The translations under genes and the position numbers were made by a program. Source: Cladorhizidae sp. MBARI D1340-BT2 (lineage: Eukaryota; Porifera; Demospongiae; Poecilosclerida; Cladorhizidae). From it: a DNA stretch of 64,000 nt. Positions 59,601 to 64,000 of this stretch are shown piece by piece (position 1 is the stretch's first letter; each line of letters begins with the position of its first letter). The notes under the pieces were generated by a model. The model saw nothing but the letters and a program-made list of their open reading frames with translations. It did no database searches and was not told the DNA's origin. The stretch covers positions 4,237,739 to 4,301,738 of the forward strand of contig JAQNBH010000004.1 of the NCBI GenBank assembly GCA_028752905.1, read 5' to 3'.

Positions 59601-62600
59601 AAGAGGAAGATAAAGAGGTATAATTATTAGTAGAGGAAGATAAAGAGGTATAATTATTAGTAGAGGAAGATAAAGGTGTAATTATTAGTAGAGGAAGATA
59701 AAGAGGTGTAATTATTAGTAGAGGAAGATGAAGAGGTATAATTATTAGTAGAGGAAGATAAAGAGGTATAATTATTAGTAGAGAGGATAATTATTAGTAG
59801 AGGAAGATAAAGAGGTATAATTATTAGTAGAGGAAGATAAAGAGGTACAATTATTAGTAGAGGAAGATAAAGAGGTGTAATTATTAGTAGAGGAAGATAA
59901 AGACGTATAATTATTAGTAGAGGAAGATAAAGAGGTGTAATTATTAGTAGAGGAAGATAAAAAGGTGTAATTATTAGTAGAGGAAGATAAGAAGTATAAT
60001 TATTAGTAGAGGAAGATAAAGAGGTGTAATTATTAGTTGAGGAAGATAAAGAGGTATAATTATTAGTAGAGGAAGATAAAGAGGTGTAATTATTAGTAGA
60101 GGAAGATAAAGAGGATAATTATTAGTAGAGGAAGATAAAGAGGTATAATTATTAGTAGAGGAAGATAAAGAGGTATAATTATTAGTAGAGGAAGATAAAG
60201 ACGTATAATTATTAGTAGAGGAAGATAAAGAGGTATAATTATTAGTAGAGGAAGATAAAGAGGTATAATTATTAGTAGAGGAAGATAAAGACGTATAATT
60301 ATTAGTAGAGGAAGATAAAGAGGTATAATTATTAGTAGAAGAGGAAGATAAAGAGGTATAATTATTAGTAGAGGAAGATAAAGAGGTATAATTATTAGTA
60401 GAGGAAGATAAAGGTGTAATTATTAGTAGAGGAAGATAAAGAGGTGTAATTATTAGTAGAGGAAGATGAAGAGGTATAATTATTAGTAGAGGAAGATAAA
60501 GAGGTATAATTATTAGTAGAGAGGATAATTATTAGTAGAGGAAGATAAAGAGGTATAATTATTAGTAGAGGAAGATAAAGAGGTACAATTATTAGTAGAG
60601 GAAGATAAAGAGGTGTAATTATTAGTAGAGGAAGATAAAGACGTATAATTATTAGTAGAGGAAGATAAAGAGGTGTAATTATTAGTAGAGGAAGATAAAA
60701 AGGTGTAATTATTAGTAGAGGAAGATAAAGAAGTATAATTATTAGTAGAGGAAGATAAAGAGGTGTAATTATTAGTTGAGGAAGATAAAGAGGTATAATT
60801 ATTAGTAGAGGAAGATAAAGAGGTGTAATTATTAGTAGAGGAAGATGAAGAGGTATAATTATTAGTAGAGGAAGATAAAGAGGTATAATTATTAGTAGAG
60901 AGGATAATTATTAGTAGAGGAAGATAAAGAGGTATAATTATTAGTAGAGGAAGATAAAGAGGTACAATTATTAGTAGAGGAAGATAAAGAGGTGTAATTA
61001 TTAGTAGAGGAAGATAAAGACGTATAATTATTAGTAGAGGAAGATAAAGAGGTGTAATTATTAGTAGAGGAAGATAAAAAGGTGTAATTATTAGTAGAGG
61101 AAGATAAAGAAGTATAATTATTAGTAGAGGAAGATAAAGAGGTGTAATTATTAGTTGAGGAAGATAAAGAGGTATAATTATTAGTAGAGGAAGATAAAGA
61201 GGTGTAATTATTAGTAGAGGAAGATAAAGAGGATAATTATTAGTAGAGGAAGATAAAGAGGTATAATTATTAGTAGAGGAAGATAAAGAGGTATAATTAT
61301 TAGTAGAAGAGGAAGATAAAGAGGTATAATTATTAGTAGAGGAAGATAAAGAGGTATAATTATTAGTAGAGGAAGATAAAGGTGTAATTATTAGTAGAGG
61401 AAGATAAAGAGGTGTAATTATTAGTAGAGGAAGATGAAGAGGTATAATTATTAGTAGAGGAAGATAAAGAGGTATAATTATTAGTAGAGAGGATAATTAT
61501 TAGTAGAGGAAGATAAAGAGGTATAATTATTAGTAGAGGAAGATAAAGAGGTACAATTATTAGTAGAGGAAGATAAAGAGGTGTAATTATTAGTAGAGGA
61601 AGATAAAGACGTATAATTATTAGTAGAGGAAGATAAAGAGGTGTAATTATTAGTAGAGGAAGATAAAAAGGTGTAATTATTAGTAGAGGAAGATAAAGAA
61701 GTATAATTATTAGTAGAGGAAGATAAAGAGGTGTAATTATTAGTAGAGGAAGATAAAAGGTGTAATTATTAGTAGAGGAAGATAAAGAGGTGTAATTATT
61801 AGTAGAGGAAGATAAAGACGTATAATTATTAGTAGAGGAAGATAAAGAGGTATAATTATTAGTAGAGAGGATAATTATTAGTAGAGGAAGATAAAGAGGT
61901 ATAATTATTAGTAGAGGAAGATAAAGAGGTACAATTATTAGTAGAGGAAGATAAAGAGGTGTAATTATTAGTAGAGGAAGATAAAGACGTATAATTATTA
62001 GTAGAGGAAGATAAAGAGGTGTAATTATTAGTAGAGGAAGATAAAAGGTGTAATTATTAGTAGAGGAAGATAAAGAAGTATAATTATTAGTAGAGGAAGA
62101 TAAAGAGGTGTAATTATTAGTTGAGGAAGATAAAGAGGTATAATTATTAGTAGAGGAAGATAAAGAGGTGTAATTATTAGTAGAGGAAGATGAAGAGGTA
62201 TAATTATTAGTAGAGGAAGATAAAGAGGTATAATTATTAGTAGAGAGGATAATTATTAGTAGAGGAAGATAAAGAGGTATAATTATTAGTAGAGGAAGAT
62301 AAAGAGGTATAATTATTAGTAGAAGAGGAAGATAAAGAGGTATAATTATTAGTAGAGGAAGATAAAGAGGTATAATTATTAGTAGAGGAAGATAAAGGTG
62401 TAATTATTAGTAGAGGAAGATAAAGAGGTGTAATTATTAGTAGAGGAAGATGAAGAGGTATAATTATTAGTAGAGGAAGATAAAGAGGTATAATTATTAG
62501 TAGAGAGGATAATTATTAGTAGAGAAGATAAAGGTGTAATTATTAGTTGAGGAAGATAAAGAGGTATAATTATTAGTAGAGGAAGATAAAGAGGTGTAAT

Positions 62601-64000
62601 TATTAGTAGAGGAAGATGAAGAGGTATAATTATTAGTAGAGGAAGATAAAGAGGTATAATTATTAGTAGAGAGGATAATTATTAGTAGAGGAAGATAAAG
62701 AGGTATAATTATTAGTAGAGGAAGATAAAGAGGTACAATTATTAGTAGAGGAAGATAAAGAGGTGTAATTATTAGTAGAGGAAGATAAAGACGTATAATT
62801 ATTAGTAGAGGAAGATAAAGAGGTGTAATTATTAGTAGAGGAAGATAAAAAGGTGTAATTATTAGTAGAGGAAGATAAAGAAGTATATTATTAGTAGAGG
62901 AAGATAAAGAGGTGTAATTATTAGTTGAGGAAGATAAAGAGGTATAATTATTAGTAGAGGAAGATAAAGAGGTGTAATTATTAGTAGAGGAAGATAAAGA
63001 GATAATTATTAGTAGAGGAAGATAAAGAGGTATAATTATTAGTAGAGGAAGATAAAGAGGTATAATTATTAGTAGAGGAAGATAAAGACGTATAATTATT
63101 AGTAGAGGAAGATAAAGAGGTATAATTATTAGTAGAAGAGGAAGATAAAGAGGTATAATTATTAGTAGAGGAAGATAAAGAGGTATAATTATTAGTAGAG
63201 GAAGATAAAGGTGTAATTATTAGTAGAGGAAGATAAAGAGGTGTAATTAATTAGTAGAGGAAGATGAAGAGGTATAATTATTAGTAGAGGAAGATAAAGA
63301 GGTATAATTATTAGTAGAGAGGATAATTATTAGTAGAGAAGATAAAGAGGTATAATTATTAGTAGAGGAAGATAAAGAGGTACAATTATTAGTAGAGGAA
63401 GATAAAGAGGTGTAATTATTAGTAGAGGAAGATAAAGACGTATAATTATTAGTAGAGGAAGATAAAGAGGTGTAATTATTAGTAGAGGAAGATAAAAAGG
63501 TGTAATTATTAGTAGAGGAAGATAAAGAAGTATAATTATTAGTAGAGGAAGATAAAGAGGTGTAATTATTAGTAGAGGAAGATAAAAGGTGTAATTATTA
63601 GTAGAGGAAGATAAGAGGTGTAATTATTAGTAGAGGAAGATAAAGACGTATAATTATTAGTAGAGGAAGATAAAGAGGTATAATTATTAGTAGAGAGGAT
63701 AATTATTAGTAGAGGAAGATAAAGAGGTATAATTAATTAGTAGAGGAAGATAAAGAGGTACAATTATTAGTAGAGGAAGATAAAGAGGTGTAATTATTAG
63801 TAGAGGAAGATAAAGACGTATAATTATTAGTAGAGGAAGATAAAGAGGTGTAATTATTAGTAGAGGAAGATAAAAAGGTGTAATTATTAGTAGAGGAAGA
63901 TAAAGAAGTATAATTAATTAGTAGAGGAAGATAAAGAGTGTAATTATTAGTTGAGGAAGATAAAGAGGTATAATTATTAGTAGAGGAAGATAAAGAGGTG
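47671..64000. repeat. 30-bp AT-rich satellite with higher-order repeats, more than 16 kb
   Basis: Monomer AATTATTAGTAGAGGAAGAT plus AAAGAGGTAT, about 540 copies, continuing past the window edge. Monomer subtypes (GTGT, ACGTAT, AAGTAT, GTACAATT, TTGAGG, GATGAAG, a short AGAGAGG unit and a longer AGAAGAGG unit) recur in a fixed order. The GGTACAATT subtype recurs at intervals clustering near 380 bp and near 590-750 bp, with some longer. Stops occur in every frame, so no long open frame exists. Confidence 0.97.

Overview
The window is eukaryotic nuclear DNA. Coding exons are small, introns follow the GT-AG rule, and the identifiable genes are animal-like: a proteasome lid subunit and a three-finger-domain membrane receptor. 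Cut-and-paste DNA transposons (Tigger/pogo-like, PIF/Harbinger-like, and two relatives of a family I cannot name) and more than twenty minisatellites fill the rest. An invertebrate metazoan is well supported. A demosponge or other non-bilaterian is my best guess, from short intergenic spacing combined with repeat-inflated introns, but no marker gene proves it.

Layout. 1-4407 (+): the 3' part of a gene for a single-pass membrane protein with three-finger (Ly6/uPAR-like) cysteine patterns, whose 5' exons lie left of the window. 4408-4870: a short convergent intergenic gap. 4871-44654 (-): a complete 11-exon gene for 26S proteasome regulatory subunit PSMD11/Rpn6. The exons join in frame to 423 codons plus stop, essentially the length of the human protein. 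They total 1,272 bp, and the ten introns total 38,512 bp. 44655-46240: the upstream region, with a paired CCTTTACC/GGTAAAGG motif, a probable small or 3'-terminal minus-strand gene, and an ARE/MARE-like site. 46490-64000: no recognised gene, only tandem arrays, ending in more than 16 kb of one 30-bp satellite that runs off the right edge.

PSMD11 introns. Each long intron carries its own tandem repeats, with monomers not shared between introns: 13 bp in intron 2, at least eight families in intron 3, a 3.4-kb purine-rich array in intron 4, 22-, 30-, 16- and ~28-bp arrays in intron 6, 27 bp in intron 8, and ~60- and 47-bp arrays in intron 10. Several arrays begin at or within a few tens of bases of a splice site. 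In intron 10 the 47-bp monomer contains the exon-10 splice donor itself. Transposons lie in the same introns: two identical 2.4-kb copies in intron 10, a 3.2-kb relative and a Harbinger derivative in intron 6, and a Tigger derivative in intron 2.

The only gene with a confidently assigned role is PSMD11. The window shows no operon or multi-gene pathway. Its main interest is a conserved housekeeping gene that keeps a full reading frame while its introns have become about 97% of the locus. All very long open frames in the arrays are repeat artefacts and are not annotated as genes.
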